Positions 36,533 through 52,102 are shown, numbered from the stretch's first letter. The stretch is DNA of 64,000 nt from Phycisphaerae bacterium (GCA_035275405.1 DATEMU010000011.1:1-64000); one strand, 5' to 3'. Notes: generated from the letters alone by a model not told the origin. Made by a program: numbers and translations.

Positions 36533-37066
36533 ATGCTTCGCGATCTGCGAATGAGTCTGTTGATCCTCCTGCTCAGCAGCGCCGTGGGCGTAGCGGCAAA
36601 CCTTGTTCGCCCTAAACCGCTGACTTGGATTCGGAGGGAATTGCCGAAGCCGGTCGCCCCCGCACCCACGACGACTGCGCCCGAAACGCCTGCCGCGTCC
36701 GCGCCGTCCGCTCGACCCGACGTGGTTTCGATCGACGAAGTGTTGCAACACCTTTCCGCAGGTTCGGCGACGATGGTCGATGCTCGCGAGACCAATGAAT
36801 ATGTCGAGGGGCATCTCAAGGGCGCCTTCAACATGCCCTCCAGCGCCGCCTTTAAGGCCGGTGAAGTTCTGGCCGGAATGGTCCCTCCGGACGCGAAAAT
36901 CATCGTCTATTGCGGCGGCGGCGACTGCGAGGCCAGCCACAACGTCTCCGACGCCCTGAAGCGCGACTTCGGCTTTACCGACGTTTTCATCTACGAAAAG
37001 GGATGGGAGGAAATCGAAAAATCGGGGCGGTTTACGGAATTCGTCGTCACCGGGGAGCAGCCATGA
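36533..37066 (+). CDS. Membrane-anchored rhodanese-domain protein
   Basis: The protein of about 177 residues has a single N-terminal transmembrane helix (LLILLLSSAVGVAANLV), a Pro/Thr/Ala-rich linker and a rhodanese domain. The domain contains MVDARETNEYVEGHLKGAFN and the active-site loop IIVYCGGGDCEASH with the catalytic cysteine near residue 126. It should transfer sulfane sulfur or act as a redox sensor outside the cytoplasm. The start is uncertain: ATG at 36533 or an in-frame ATG at 36485. It lies 91 bases after the DUF1573 gene and overlaps the next gene by four bases (ATGA). Confidence 0.85.
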   Translation: MLRDLRMSLLILLLSSAVGVAANLVRPKPLTWIRRELPKPVAPAPTTTAPETPAASAPSARPDVVSIDEVLQHLSAGSATMVDARETNEYVEGHLKGAFNMPSSAAFKAGEVLAGMVPPDAKIIVYCGGGDCEASHNVSDALKRDFGFTDVFIYEKGWEEIEKSGRFTEFVVTGEQP

Positions 37067-37599
37067 GCTACGCCTCTGAGGCAACACCGCCTGCCGCCAT
37101 CCAGCCATCAGCGCATGAGTACGTCACGCGGCCGACAGAAGCGAGGCGGAGCGGGACGTGGCGACTCATCGCCCATTTTTGCGCACTGGCGGTTGGCGGG
37201 GTGTTTCTCTTCGCGGCGCAATCGAAGATCGTCGAGCCTCGGCAATTCATTATCGATATCAAGAATTACCGCATGGTGCCGGAGGCCTATCTTCATCTGG
37301 TGGCCCTGCTCATGCCCTGGTGGGAGGTCGGAGCGGCGCTGGCCCTGATCTTCCCCCGGACCCGCCGCGCCGGGGCCATCCTGATTTCCGGAATGCTCCT
37401 CCTGTTTATCGCCGCCGTCAGCTACGCGGCCCTCTACAAGGGGTACAACATCTCCTGCGGCTGCTTCGGCAAGGGCAGCGCTGCCGCCGGGTGGAAGACC
37501 ATCGCGCTCGACACGGGACTTCTCATCGCGACCCTTGTTTCGCTCATCGGGGCCGGTCCGCGACCCTCCGGGGCGGCCGCCGTTCCGCCAAAGGCGTAA
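37063..37599 (+). CDS. DoxX/MauE-like membrane protein
   Basis: This 178-residue protein has four predicted transmembrane segments after a 30-residue cytosolic tail. It carries SKIVEPRQFI after the first helix, the third-helix GAALALIF segment, and ISCGCFGKGS between the later helices, which is the paired-cysteine motif of the MauE branch. MauE-type proteins are thought to help thiol oxidation of exported partners; in this operon, a partner could be the rhodanese or DUF1573 protein. Its ATG overlaps the rhodanese stop, so they are co-translated. Confidence 0.85.
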   Translation: MSYASEATPPAAIQPSAHEYVTRPTEARRSGTWRLIAHFCALAVGGVFLFAAQSKIVEPRQFIIDIKNYRMVPEAYLHLVALLMPWWEVGAALALIFPRTRRAGAILISGMLLLFIAAVSYAALYKGYNISCGCFGKGSAAAGWKTIALDTGLLIATLVSLIGAGPRPSGAAAVPPKA

Positions 37600-37646
37600 A
37601 GCCGCTAAATTAGCGGGGCGAAGAGATATCGCGGGAGTCTCCGTCC

Positions 37647-38015
37647 ATGCCATCGCCCAAGCAAGCCGTTCACCATTGTTGGAATGAACTTCCCATCGAC
37701 CAGCCCATGCCGCTGCTTTCCCGCCGCCGGGTGATCGGTGAGAAGGCGATGATCTCCGAGGTGCGTCTCGAAAAGGGCTGCCGCGTTCCCACCCACGCGC
37801 ACGAAAACGAACAGTTCACGTGCATTGTTTCCGGCAAGCTGCGCTTCGGCATCGGCGCCGAGGACGCCGCCGATCGTTACGAGGTCGATGTCGCCGCTGG
37901 AGAGGTCCTCCATCTCCCCGCCAACCTGCCCCACTCCGCCGACGCCCTCGAAGACACTTGTGTCCTCGACATTTTCAGTCCACCCAGCGCCGTCACGGGG
38001 ATCGATCGAAGGTAG
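37647..38015 (+). CDS. Small cupin-domain protein
   Basis: The 122-residue protein is a single conserved-barrel cupin. Motif 1 is visible as RVPTHAHENEQFTCIVSGKL near residue 46-65, with His, His and Glu in metal-ligand positions, and motif 2 as GEVLHLPANLPHSADAL near 85-101. The bound metal and substrate are not predictable. It starts 48 bases after the MauE-like gene and may belong to the same transcript. It ends 28 bases before the convergent kinase gene. Confidence 0.88.
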   Translation: MPSPKQAVHHCWNELPIDQPMPLLSRRRVIGEKAMISEVRLEKGCRVPTHAHENEQFTCIVSGKLRFGIGAEDAADRYEVDVAAGEVLHLPANLPHSADALEDTCVLDIFSPPSAVTGIDRR

Positions 38016-38042
38016 ATCGTCGGTCCGGCCCGCGGAGTCGTA

Positions 38043-39866
38043 CTAATCGTCCTCCTTCAGGGCCTCGTGTCGTTGACCTTTCTCGCTGCGGCCGGCCGGG
38101 GAATTCACCATCGTCGGGATCGCGGAGGCCTCGGAACAACCCAACCAGGACCGCGGCACGCCCGTCTGAGAACGGTTCTCGTTTTGCGACCGCCGGGATT
38201 GAAGAGACGCGGCGACCAGGGAGAGCAATTCGCCGGAGTCAATCGGCTTGGAAATGTATCGATCGAATCCCGCGGACAATGCGCGGAGTCGGTCCTCGTC
38301 GCGGGAAAAGGCGGTGGCGGCAATGGCCGGAATGTTACTGGCGTCTGACGAAAGAGCGCGAATCTCGCTGATCATCTGGTAGCCGTCCTTGCCCGGCATT
38401 CCAATATCGCTGACCAGGAGATCGAATTCCGACGACGCCAGTTTCTCCAAAGCGGCTGCGGCGGAATTGGCGGACTCGATGATCGCCCCGCGATCTTCCA
38501 ACATGCGCACCATCAACGTGCAAGAATCCGGGTCGTCATCGACGACGAGCACTCGCAACCCGGCGAAGCAGGATTGACTCGACACGTCCACCGGTCCCGG
38601 CGCGCCGGGATCGCCGCGGTCACCGTTCTCCCCACAATACGCCGGTAATCGGACGACGAATTCGGCCCCGCGATCCTGGCCGGCGCTGGACGCGTGGATC
38701 ATCCCGCCGTGCAATTCGACCAGGTGCTTGGCGATGGAAAGCCCGAGTCCCAGACCGCCGTAATGCCGGGTGATGGAACTGTCCGCCTGGCGAAAGCGGT
38801 CGAAGATGTGGGGCAGCATCGCGGCATCGATGCCGATGCCGGAGTCGCTGACGCGGAGTTCAACTTTGGATTCTACCCGAGCCAGTTCGATCTTCACCCG
38901 ACCGCCCGTGGGGGTGAATTTGACCGCGTTGGACAACAAGTTGCCGATGACTTGTTGGAGCCGGCCGATGTCGCCGCGGACCGGGGGCACGTCGGGATCG
39001 ATTTGCTTGTGCAGGGAAATCTGCCTGGAGTCGGCGCTGAGTCGCACGGTTTCGAGGGCCGCTTCGGCCGCGGTGGCCAGGTCCACGGTCCGCTGATCCA
39101 AACGGACCTTACCGGAAAGAATACGACTGACATCCAGCAGGTCATCGATCAGGCGTGCCTGTCCCAGGGCATTGCGCTCGATGATCTCCAGCCCATGGCG
39201 AAGGGACGCGGGATCTTCGTCGGTCCTTTGTTTCAGCAACTGCGACCAGCCGAGTATCGCGTTGAGCGGTGAGCGCAGCTCGTGGGAGAGCATGGCGAGA
39301 AACTCGTCCTTGGCCCGGGCAGCGCGCTCAGCCTCCAGCCGCGCGGCGCGTTCACTATCCAGGGCGATGTGCAGTCGTTCTTCGCTTTCGCGGAGGCGGG
39401 CGGTGGACGACTCTAGCGCGCTGGTCCGCTCGGTGACGCGCTGCTCCAGATCGATGTTAAACCGCCTCAGTTCCTCCGTCTTGCGATAGAGTTCGGAGAA
39501 AATCCTGACCTTGGCGCGCAGAACCTCCGGAATGATCGGCACCGGAACGTAGTCCACCGCGCCGCTGTCATAGCCGTGCAGCCGGTCAAAATCGCTCAGG
39601 TGGACGGCCGATACCAGGATGATGGCGGTCTTGTTAAACCGCGGGTGTTCTCGAATCATCTTGGTCAGCTCAAACCCATCCATGTCAGGCATGCAGACGT
39701 CGACCAGGATGACGGCGAAGTCCTCGTTCATGAGCACTTTCAAGGCATCCCGGCCTGAATGGACGGCGACGAGGTTCTCGCCCATGCCGGCGAGAATGGA
39801 CTGATAGCTGAGCAGTTTGGCGGGCTGGTCGTCCACCAGCAGGATGTTCACCTTTCCGTCGTACAT
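38043..39866 (-). CDS. Hybrid histidine kinase: receiver-HisKA-HATPase-receiver
   Basis: The 607-residue soluble protein begins with a complete receiver domain (NILLVDDQPAKLL, VILVDVCMPDMDGF, KP-like loop), followed by a coiled coil, the phosphoacceptor block LAMLSHELRSPLNAILGW near residue 195, an HATPase domain with DSGIGI and GGLGLGLSIAK, and a C-terminal receiver (VLVVDDDPDSC, LVSDIGMPGKDG, GFDRYISKPI). An N-terminal receiver suggests it takes phosphate from another kinase. The gene directly upstream, 13 bases away, ends in three receivers and is the obvious candidate partner. I chose the ATG at 39866 because GGAGAGA precedes it; a TTG at 39878 adds four residues. Confidence 0.93.
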   Translation of the reverse strand: MYDGKVNILLVDDQPAKLLSYQSILAGMGENLVAVHSGRDALKVLMNEDFAVILVDVCMPDMDGFELTKMIREHPRFNKTAIILVSAVHLSDFDRLHGYDSGAVDYVPVPIIPEVLRAKVRIFSELYRKTEELRRFNIDLEQRVTERTSALESSTARLRESEERLHIALDSERAARLEAERAARAKDEFLAMLSHELRSPLNAILGWSQLLKQRTDEDPASLRHGLEIIERNALGQARLIDDLLDVSRILSGKVRLDQRTVDLATAAEAALETVRLSADSRQISLHKQIDPDVPPVRGDIGRLQQVIGNLLSNAVKFTPTGGRVKIELARVESKVELRVSDSGIGIDAAMLPHIFDRFRQADSSITRHYGGLGLGLSIAKHLVELHGGMIHASSAGQDRGAEFVVRLPAYCGENGDRGDPGAPGPVDVSSQSCFAGLRVLVVDDDPDSCTLMVRMLEDRGAIIESANSAAAALEKLASSEFDLLVSDIGMPGKDGYQMISEIRALSSDASNIPAIAATAFSRDEDRLRALSAGFDRYISKPIDSGELLSLVAASLQSRRSQNENRSQTGVPRSWLGCSEASAIPTMVNSPAGRSEKGQRHEALKEDD

Positions 39867-39879
39867 GTCTCTCTCCAAA

Positions 39880-46686
<6,807 letters not shown>

Positions 46687-47295
46687 CTTTCGCCTCGTGT
46701 GCGGTTTGATCGACGGGTCGGTCAGCGGCCGATGGTGCGTGTGCATCCCTCGCCAGGTCCAAAGTAAATTCGCCCGACTGTGAGAGTATAAACAACCTGC
46801 ATATCGTTCCGGCGGCAAGTAGGGAATAATCCCATGCTTGGGGGACCACGGAAACCGTTCTCCATCACGTGATGGGGCCGCCGGGGATTACAAACTGTTT
46901 ATCTGTTGTTAATCCGGCTGCAAGAAGTACGCGTTTATTTGTGACTAGCGGAGTTGAATCCACCGAATGTCGCATCAATGACCCCGGCAAACCACGGAGT
47001 TGAAAACCGGTGGAAGAACAGTGGACGGGGATCCCGCCTCGCGAGAGGAAGGCGACGATCCAACAGCGCGGCACAAAGCGCCGCGTGCCAACCATGAAAT
47101 GGACATTGGCGATTGGCCTACCCTTGGGGGACACCCGGATTTCGATGTGCACGGTTGCTGCCGACGCTCCACCAATGCCCGGAAACGTGGGGCCAGTCAC
47201 TGACCGTGCAAGGGAGCGGTCGGACCGTATATCATCCGGGGATGGTCCCATTCCAAAAGTCCCCCACTACTCCACCTAAGACACACCTCCGCCTC
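46687..47295. other. Intergenic region between the HAMP kinase and the pterin synthase gene
   Basis: No supported gene is present in these 609 bases, which separate divergent genes. The region contains the upstream part of both and several inverted repeats between 46822 and 46917. Open frames across 47000-47295 have no recognisable product. Possible -10 elements (TATACT near 46786-46791 on the minus strand) lack a well-spaced -35. Confidence 0.5.
46862..46917. promoter_or_regulatory. Cluster of palindromes, possible operators
   Basis: CCATCACGTGATGG at 46862-46875 is a perfect 14-bp palindrome. It is followed by the inverted pair GGATTA (46885-46890) and TAATCC (46910-46915), flanked by CCGG on both outer sides. 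A related GGGAATAATCCC lies at 46822-46833. The cluster lies 135-230 bases before the giant kinase start and could bind dimeric regulators. No regulator is identified. Confidence 0.35.
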
Positions 47296-48114
47296 ATGCG
47301 TGAGATTCGTTTTTCCATCGACCGCGACTGGGCCCGCGCGGCGCACGGGGACAGCGGGTTCGAGGGGGCGCTGCCGGTCACGAACTCGTGGGGCGGGTGG
47401 CCGTCGGGGGTCGGCGTCGCACCCTATCTGGTCCTGCGGATCGTCGTCTCCGGAGTGCCGGACGAGACCACGGGGTACCTGGTCAATATTCAGGAACTGG
47501 ACATGCTGCTCCGCCGCCACGCCATTCCCATCGCCGCGCGGGAACTGAGCGAGGTCGGCGTCGCGCTAACCGGCGAGGGGCTCTTGCGCGATATCCATGC
47601 GGGCGTCGCGGCTCAGGTGCCGGCGCGATGTCGGCTGGAGACGCTTTCGCTCTCCGTGACCCCGTATCTGTCTTACACGATTCATTCTGGAGATCCGGCC
47701 ATGGTCGAATTGACGCAATGTTTTGAATTCTCCGCTTCTCATCGCCTGCACGTGCCGACGCTCTCCGATGAGGAGAACCGCCGGACCTTTGGCAAGTGCA
47801 ACAACCCCAACGGTCACGGACACAATTATCAGGTGGAGGTGACCGTGGCGGGCGAGGTCTCGGGCAAGACCGGCAGCGTCCTGCCGCTGCCCGCGTTTGA
47901 ATCGCTGGTGAAGCGCGAGGTGATCGATCGGTTCGACCATAAGCACCTGAACGACGACACGCCCGAGTTCGCCAACCGGAACCCTTCCGTCGAGAATATC
48001 ACGCGGGTGGTCTGGGATTTGCTGGAGCCGAAGGTTTCGCCTGCCCGGCTGCGGCGTGTGCGGGTGTGGGAGACGGCGAAGACTTATGCGGAGTATTCAT
48101 CGCCGCATCCTTAG
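47296..48114 (+). CDS. Two-domain 6-pyruvoyl-tetrahydropterin synthase homologue (QueD-like)
   Basis: The C-terminal half (about residues 138-272) is a complete 6-PTPS/6-carboxytetrahydropterin synthase: zinc histidines in FSASHRL and NGHGHNYQ, the catalytic cysteine in GKCNNPNGHGH, DHKHLND and a glutamate in RVRVWET. QueD enzymes act in queuosine and deazapurine biosynthesis; eukaryotic-type PTPS acts in biopterin synthesis. The N-terminal half (about 1-135) has the same length and a similar strand pattern but lacks the HxH motif and the catalytic cysteine, so it is probably a decayed duplicate domain. No other queuosine genes are adjacent. The ATG at 47296 lacks a good ribosome-binding site; an in-frame ATG at 47242 is an alternative. 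Confidence 0.82.
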   Translation: MREIRFSIDRDWARAAHGDSGFEGALPVTNSWGGWPSGVGVAPYLVLRIVVSGVPDETTGYLVNIQELDMLLRRHAIPIAARELSEVGVALTGEGLLRDIHAGVAAQVPARCRLETLSLSVTPYLSYTIHSGDPAMVELTQCFEFSASHRLHVPTLSDEENRRTFGKCNNPNGHGHNYQVEVTVAGEVSGKTGSVLPLPAFESLVKREVIDRFDHKHLNDDTPEFANRNPSVENITRVVWDLLEPKVSPARLRRVRVWETAKTYAEYSSPHP

Positions 48115-48132
48115 TTACGGTGAGTGGTTCAG

Positions 48133-48208
48133 GGGTGGCACGGTCTGACCGCGAAGCGGGCAGGCCGTGTTGACACCACGGCCTCGCTGCTGCGAGACCG
48201 TGCCACCC
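48133..48208. repeat. 76-bp terminal-inverted-repeat element, copy B
   Basis: This is the second copy of the element found at 22642-22724, in the opposite orientation. It has the same 14-bp ends (GGGTGGCACGGTCT and AGACCGTGCCACCC). It sits between the pterin synthase stop and the homoserine dehydrogenase start, so part of it is read in an extended open frame of the latter, giving a false leader containing PRCCETVPPE. Confidence 0.85.
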
Positions 48209-48262
48209 GAATCTCCGAAAGGCGCTTTTGACGATTCGCCCCTTCGGCGTTCTGATTCCCGG

Positions 48263-49576
48263 ATGGCTGACACCATTGGAATCGCCCTCGCTGGATGCGG
48301 GACGGTCGGAAAAGCTCTGGCACGGATGCTCGTCGTCGACGCCGAGGCGCTCACGGCTCGTACCGGCATACGCGTCGAAATGCGCCAAATCCTGGTCCGT
48401 GACGCCAAGAAGTCCCGCGCCACGGTTTCACCGGCGCTGATCACGACCGATCCCGCGAAGATCCTCGCCGATCCTCAGGTAAAGATCTTCGTCGAACTCA
48501 TTGGGGGGGCCGATCGTGCCAGAGAGCTGACACTCGCCGCTCTCGCCGCAGGGAAAGACGTGGTGACGGCCAACAAGGCCCTGCTCGCGCATCACGGCGC
48601 GGAGCTCTTCGCCGCAGCCCGCCGAGCCGGACGGTGTATCGCCTTCGAGGCGGCAGTCTGCGGGGGCGTTCCGCTCATCGAGTCGATCCGCCGCGGCCTG
48701 ATCGCCAACGAGATCGACGCGGTTTATGGCATCCTGAACGGGACGTGCAATTTTATATTGACGCGGATGCTGGAGAACCATGCGAGTTATCCGCATGCCC
48801 TCGCCGAGGCACAGCGGCTGGGATACGCCGAGGCCGATCCGCGCCTGGATGTGGACGGCGTGGACTCGGCACACAAGCTGGCGATCCTCGCGTCCCTCAC
48901 CATGCGCCGCTCGTGCGCCCTCAACCATATTCCCGCCCTCGGCATCGCCGACATCGACCTGATCGATCTTACGGCCGCGCGCGAACTCGGCTACGCCTGC
49001 AAACTATTGGCCATTGCCCGGCGGCGCGAGGACGGGCTGGAGCTTTCCGTGCGGCCGACGTTTATCCCGCTGGCGCACCCGCTCGCCAGTGTCGGCGGGC
49101 CGTTTAACGCGGTCAGTGTTTACGGCAGCGCGGTCGGTCATACGCTTTTCTACGGCCGCGGGGCCGGCGGAGCGCCGACCGCCAGCGCCGTCCTGAGCGA
49201 CATTATCGAAGTGGCGACGGGGAACGCGGGGCGGACGTTCGCGCAGTTCGCGGTGCTTCCCGACCAGACTCCGCCGGCGACGTATCGTTCTCCGGGCGAG
49301 ACGATCGCGCCGCACTATCTACGGATCAACCTGCTGGATCGGCCGGGCGGGATCGGCCGCATCGCCACGGCCCTGGGCGCCGAGGGGATCAGCATCGCGT
49401 CGATCATTCAGCGCGAGCCTCCGCACGCCGCGGACGGAGGCGTCGTGCCCGTCATCGTCACGACCCATCCGGCGAAGCACCACGCCGTGGAGCGGGCGCT
49501 CGCGGCCATCGCGACCTTCGACGCCGTCGTCGGCAAGCCGGTCTGCATCCCGATGCTCGATGGCGACGAGGCGTAG
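48263..49576 (+). CDS. hom: Homoserine dehydrogenase
   Basis: The 437-residue enzyme reduces aspartate semialdehyde to homoserine with NAD(P)H in threonine and methionine synthesis. The cofactor-binding GCGTVGKA near residue 11, VTANKALLAHHG near 101, GILNGTCNFILTRM near 155, and the catalytic block DVDGVDSAHKLAILASL near 196 are all present. A C-terminal ACT domain (LRINLLDRPGGIGRIATALG, about 352-430) should give feedback control, probably by threonine. I chose the ATG at 48263; upstream in-frame sequence comes from repeat copy B and is not expected to be translated. It is not next to other threonine genes. Confidence 0.95.
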   Translation: MADTIGIALAGCGTVGKALARMLVVDAEALTARTGIRVEMRQILVRDAKKSRATVSPALITTDPAKILADPQVKIFVELIGGADRARELTLAALAAGKDVVTANKALLAHHGAELFAAARRAGRCIAFEAAVCGGVPLIESIRRGLIANEIDAVYGILNGTCNFILTRMLENHASYPHALAEAQRLGYAEADPRLDVDGVDSAHKLAILASLTMRRSCALNHIPALGIADIDLIDLTAARELGYACKLLAIARRREDGLELSVRPTFIPLAHPLASVGGPFNAVSVYGSAVGHTLFYGRGAGGAPTASAVLSDIIEVATGNAGRTFAQFAVLPDQTPPATYRSPGETIAPHYLRINLLDRPGGIGRIATALGAEGISIASIIQREPPHAADGGVVPVIVTTHPAKHHAVERALAAIATFDAVVGKPVCIPMLDGDEA

Positions 49577-49580
49577 CCGA

Positions 49581-51311
49581 TCAGGCACGGGATTCGTATT
49601 CGTCGAGGAGCTTTTGGTAATGGTCGAGGCTGTCGGCAAGGCCGCCGGGCCGGTTGCGCGCGAGCCAGAGCCGGCGGTGCGCCTGCATGATCCGGCGAAT
49701 GTCGGCCGCGAGTGCCCGCCATTTCGAACGCGGCGTTCGTCGGGACTCCATCGCGGCGAGCGCGCGCCGGCACGCGTGGCCGAGAACGTTCAGCGTAATA
49801 TTGAATTCCTGTCGAACCAGTGCGTCGTCTTCCCCGCCGAATCGCGCTTTGCGTCGTTGCTTCGCGAGTTCATCCGTCCGTCGGCGCATCCTTCGAACGC
49901 GGGCGGGTGTCAGCCCCTTGATGTCCGCGACTTCGTGGAGCGTCGCGTTGATGATGGAAAACAGGACGGTGCGATTATTGAGCGAGATTCCGGAGCCTTC
50001 GTGGATGCGGCCTGCCTCGCACCAAAGCTTGCCGCTGAGTCCGGTCGGATCATCATAGACCTGCCGGCTGAGTTCCGCGGCCACATCCATGTCACGATGG
50101 CGCTTCGCGCACCAACTCACCGCCGCGCCGTACAGCAGCCCCGGATAACTCACGGGCAGGTACTGGCGATGACCGAAGTCTCCCCAGTCGGTAATAAGGA
50201 ACCCGCTCGCGCCGTGGCGGAGTCCGGCCTCGGCGGCGCGGTGCAGGTTTTTCAGCGCATTCGTCGTGCGGCCGGAGAAACTGCACCAGCTCGATGTGCC
50301 GGGGCAGACGTAAAACTCCAGTCCGGCATCGCGAACCCGGCGGCACTGCCGATCGAAGGGATGCTCTGACTCGTAGCCCCAGATCAGGGCGAGGGCATTT
50401 TTCGGAATGCGGCGGACGACTTCCGGATGTTCCAGAACTATGTCGCTCCAGAACATCATTTTGCGACCGCGCCGCCGCACCTCTCCGTACACCTTTTTCA
50501 GGTAGTCCAGATACACGGGACCGACGCCGCGCCGCCGGCAGATTTCCCGGCTTCGGCCCTGGCCGAGTTCAAAGGTCTCGTCGCACCCGACGTTGACCAA
50601 CCGGCTGGAAAAGTGGGGCAGGAGTTGATCGAGGAGCGAGGAAACGAGTCGGATCGACCCCGGATCGATCGGGCACAGCGTGCTGGGGCTGTCGCGCGTC
50701 GTTCCCCATGGCGTCTTCCAGGGTCCATTCGTCTCCGCGAGCTTCGCATAATGCGGGTGCTTGAGCCAGCGCTCCATGTGGCCGAAACAGTTCTGATTCG
50801 GCACCAGTTCGACGCCCCGCGCACGGCAGTAGCGATCGTACGATTCAATCTGCCGCCCGGTCATCGGCGAGGCCCCGCGCCACACGGTCTCGTGACCGCG
50901 ATAAGCGAAGGTGTGCTCCATGTAGAGTTGAAGCTGGTTGATCCGCCAGGCCGCCAGCCGGTCCACGAGCCGCCGCAGCGTGGTCATCGTCGGAACCTTG
51001 TCGCGGCTGATGTCGAGCATGACGCCGCGGACCGCAAAGTCGGGCCAGTCTTCGAGGTCCAGGCAGGGAATACGCCTCTGACCGGCGCAGAGTTGAACAA
51101 GCGCCGATCGGCCGTAGCGCAGGCCTGCCTCGCCGCCGGCCGTCAGTCGAAGCTCGTCGGGGCGGATGCAAATGGAAAACCACTGGTCGCCGCGCGGATG
51201 GCGAACTTTCTGCACCCGAACCGCACGGGGCGGCAGTTGGCCGCGCGAGGGCAATTGAATCTCGCCGCGCGAGAGTCGAAGGATCCTTGGTCGGGGGAAG
51301 ATGGGCGTCAG
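49581..51311 (-). CDS. Glycoside hydrolase family 20-like enzyme
   Basis: The 576-residue product looks like a beta-N-acetylhexosaminidase-type (GH20) protein. Its N-terminus (PIFPRPRILRLSRGEIQL), LDLEDWPDFAVRGVMLDISR and the Asp-Glu pair in VNVGCDETFELGQGRS (near residue 240) match the family plan. The C-terminal 150 residues are helical and basic. No signal peptide is visible, so it may be cytosolic. The conserved N-terminal motif lies upstream of the first TTG (51254); the only in-frame start that keeps it is a CTG at 51311 overlapping the stop of the lipoprotein gene (CTGA). This suggests translational coupling with a rare start codon. Activity and substrate are inferred. Confidence 0.78.
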   Translation of the reverse strand: MTPIFPRPRILRLSRGEIQLPSRGQLPPRAVRVQKVRHPRGDQWFSICIRPDELRLTAGGEAGLRYGRSALVQLCAGQRRIPCLDLEDWPDFAVRGVMLDISRDKVPTMTTLRRLVDRLAAWRINQLQLYMEHTFAYRGHETVWRGASPMTGRQIESYDRYCRARGVELVPNQNCFGHMERWLKHPHYAKLAETNGPWKTPWGTTRDSPSTLCPIDPGSIRLVSSLLDQLLPHFSSRLVNVGCDETFELGQGRSREICRRRGVGPVYLDYLKKVYGEVRRRGRKMMFWSDIVLEHPEVVRRIPKNALALIWGYESEHPFDRQCRRVRDAGLEFYVCPGTSSWCSFSGRTTNALKNLHRAAEAGLRHGASGFLITDWGDFGHRQYLPVSYPGLLYGAAVSWCAKRHRDMDVAAELSRQVYDDPTGLSGKLWCEAGRIHEGSGISLNNRTVLFSIINATLHEVADIKGLTPARVRRMRRRTDELAKQRRKARFGGEDDALVRQEFNITLNVLGHACRRALAAMESRRTPRSKWRALAADIRRIMQAHRRLWLARNRPGGLADSLDHYQKLLDEYESRA

Positions 51312-51985
51312 GGCGTCGGGACCTTTTCACCGGCCGCATCGCCGGCGAGGCGCGATTCAAGCCCGGCAGGGACATAACAAGCGACTTTTGCCAGGGCGAC
51401 GCCGCCGGTCGACGACGCGTCGGTCGCCAGAAGCGAGAACTCGCCGTTGGTCTCGTCGAAGATTCGCCGTACGAGCGTCAGGTCCTGCGGGGGATGCTGG
51501 AGAACGCCGTTGCGGACAATGAAGAGGCTTTCGACTCCCCGATAGGCCAGTTCGATTCGGACTTCGTAGCCTCGCTCGACCGAGCGATGCGTGACCGTCA
51601 TTCGGGGGCCGATCCTTGCGGTAAAGTCGGCGGTCGATTGACCGCGCGAGGCCCGCGCTTCGATGAGCGCCTTGCAAAAGGCGTCGATGACGGCGGCCTG
51701 GGTCGCGGCGGCGCGCTGCTCGGGCGTCGCATCCGGGGCCGTTTCCGAATACCCCGCCATCTCGAACGCCAGCGTCCGCTGCCGATCCGAGGCGGCCGAC
51801 AGATCAATCTCGTCGCCCGTCGCGGCCGCGCCGTTGTTGTCGCGATCGACGCGGATGCAGTACTCCGGCGTGACCGCAGCCTGAACCGGTTCGCTCGTCT
51901 TCGGCCTTTGGCATGCGACGCCGATCCCTGTCAGCAATCCGCAGCATAAGAAGACCCCGCGCCCGCGACAAAGGTTGGATGTCAT
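51308..51985 (-). CDS. Putative lipoprotein of unknown function
   Basis: The 225-residue product has a short signal peptide with a lipobox-like TGIGVACQ (cysteine near residue 25). The mature domain contains ITVDR-type acidic stretches and a segment RSVERGYEVRIELAYRGVES, with no family that I recognise. It is the first gene of a minus-strand pair: its stop overlaps the likely start of the GH20-type gene, which suggests that the two act together, perhaps on a cell-wall or amino-sugar substrate. Confidence 0.68.
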   Translation of the reverse strand: MTSNLCRGRGVFLCCGLLTGIGVACQRPKTSEPVQAAVTPEYCIRVDRDNNGAAATGDEIDLSAASDRQRTLAFEMAGYSETAPDATPEQRAAATQAAVIDAFCKALIEARASRGQSTADFTARIGPRMTVTHRSVERGYEVRIELAYRGVESLFIVRNGVLQHPPQDLTLVRRIFDETNGEFSLLATDASSTGGVALAKVACYVPAGLESRLAGDAAGEKVPTP

Positions 51986-52102
51986 GGTAATTCTCGCACC
52001 GACCGATGAAAGGAAACGACCGCGCCTGACTGGGGGGAGAATGTAGACTCCGCAGACACCGCTGTCAAGCCGCGCGGCCGCTACCGAGGTGAACGATGGG
52101 AC

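Noticed and set aside
35125..36903. 592-codon minus-strand open frame
   Set aside because: It mirrors the DUF1573 and rhodanese genes and gives a repetitive Arg/Gly-rich product.
48167..48262. N-terminal extension of homoserine dehydrogenase
   Set aside because: It is read from the palindromic repeat element and its flank; the conserved enzyme begins at the ATG at 48263.
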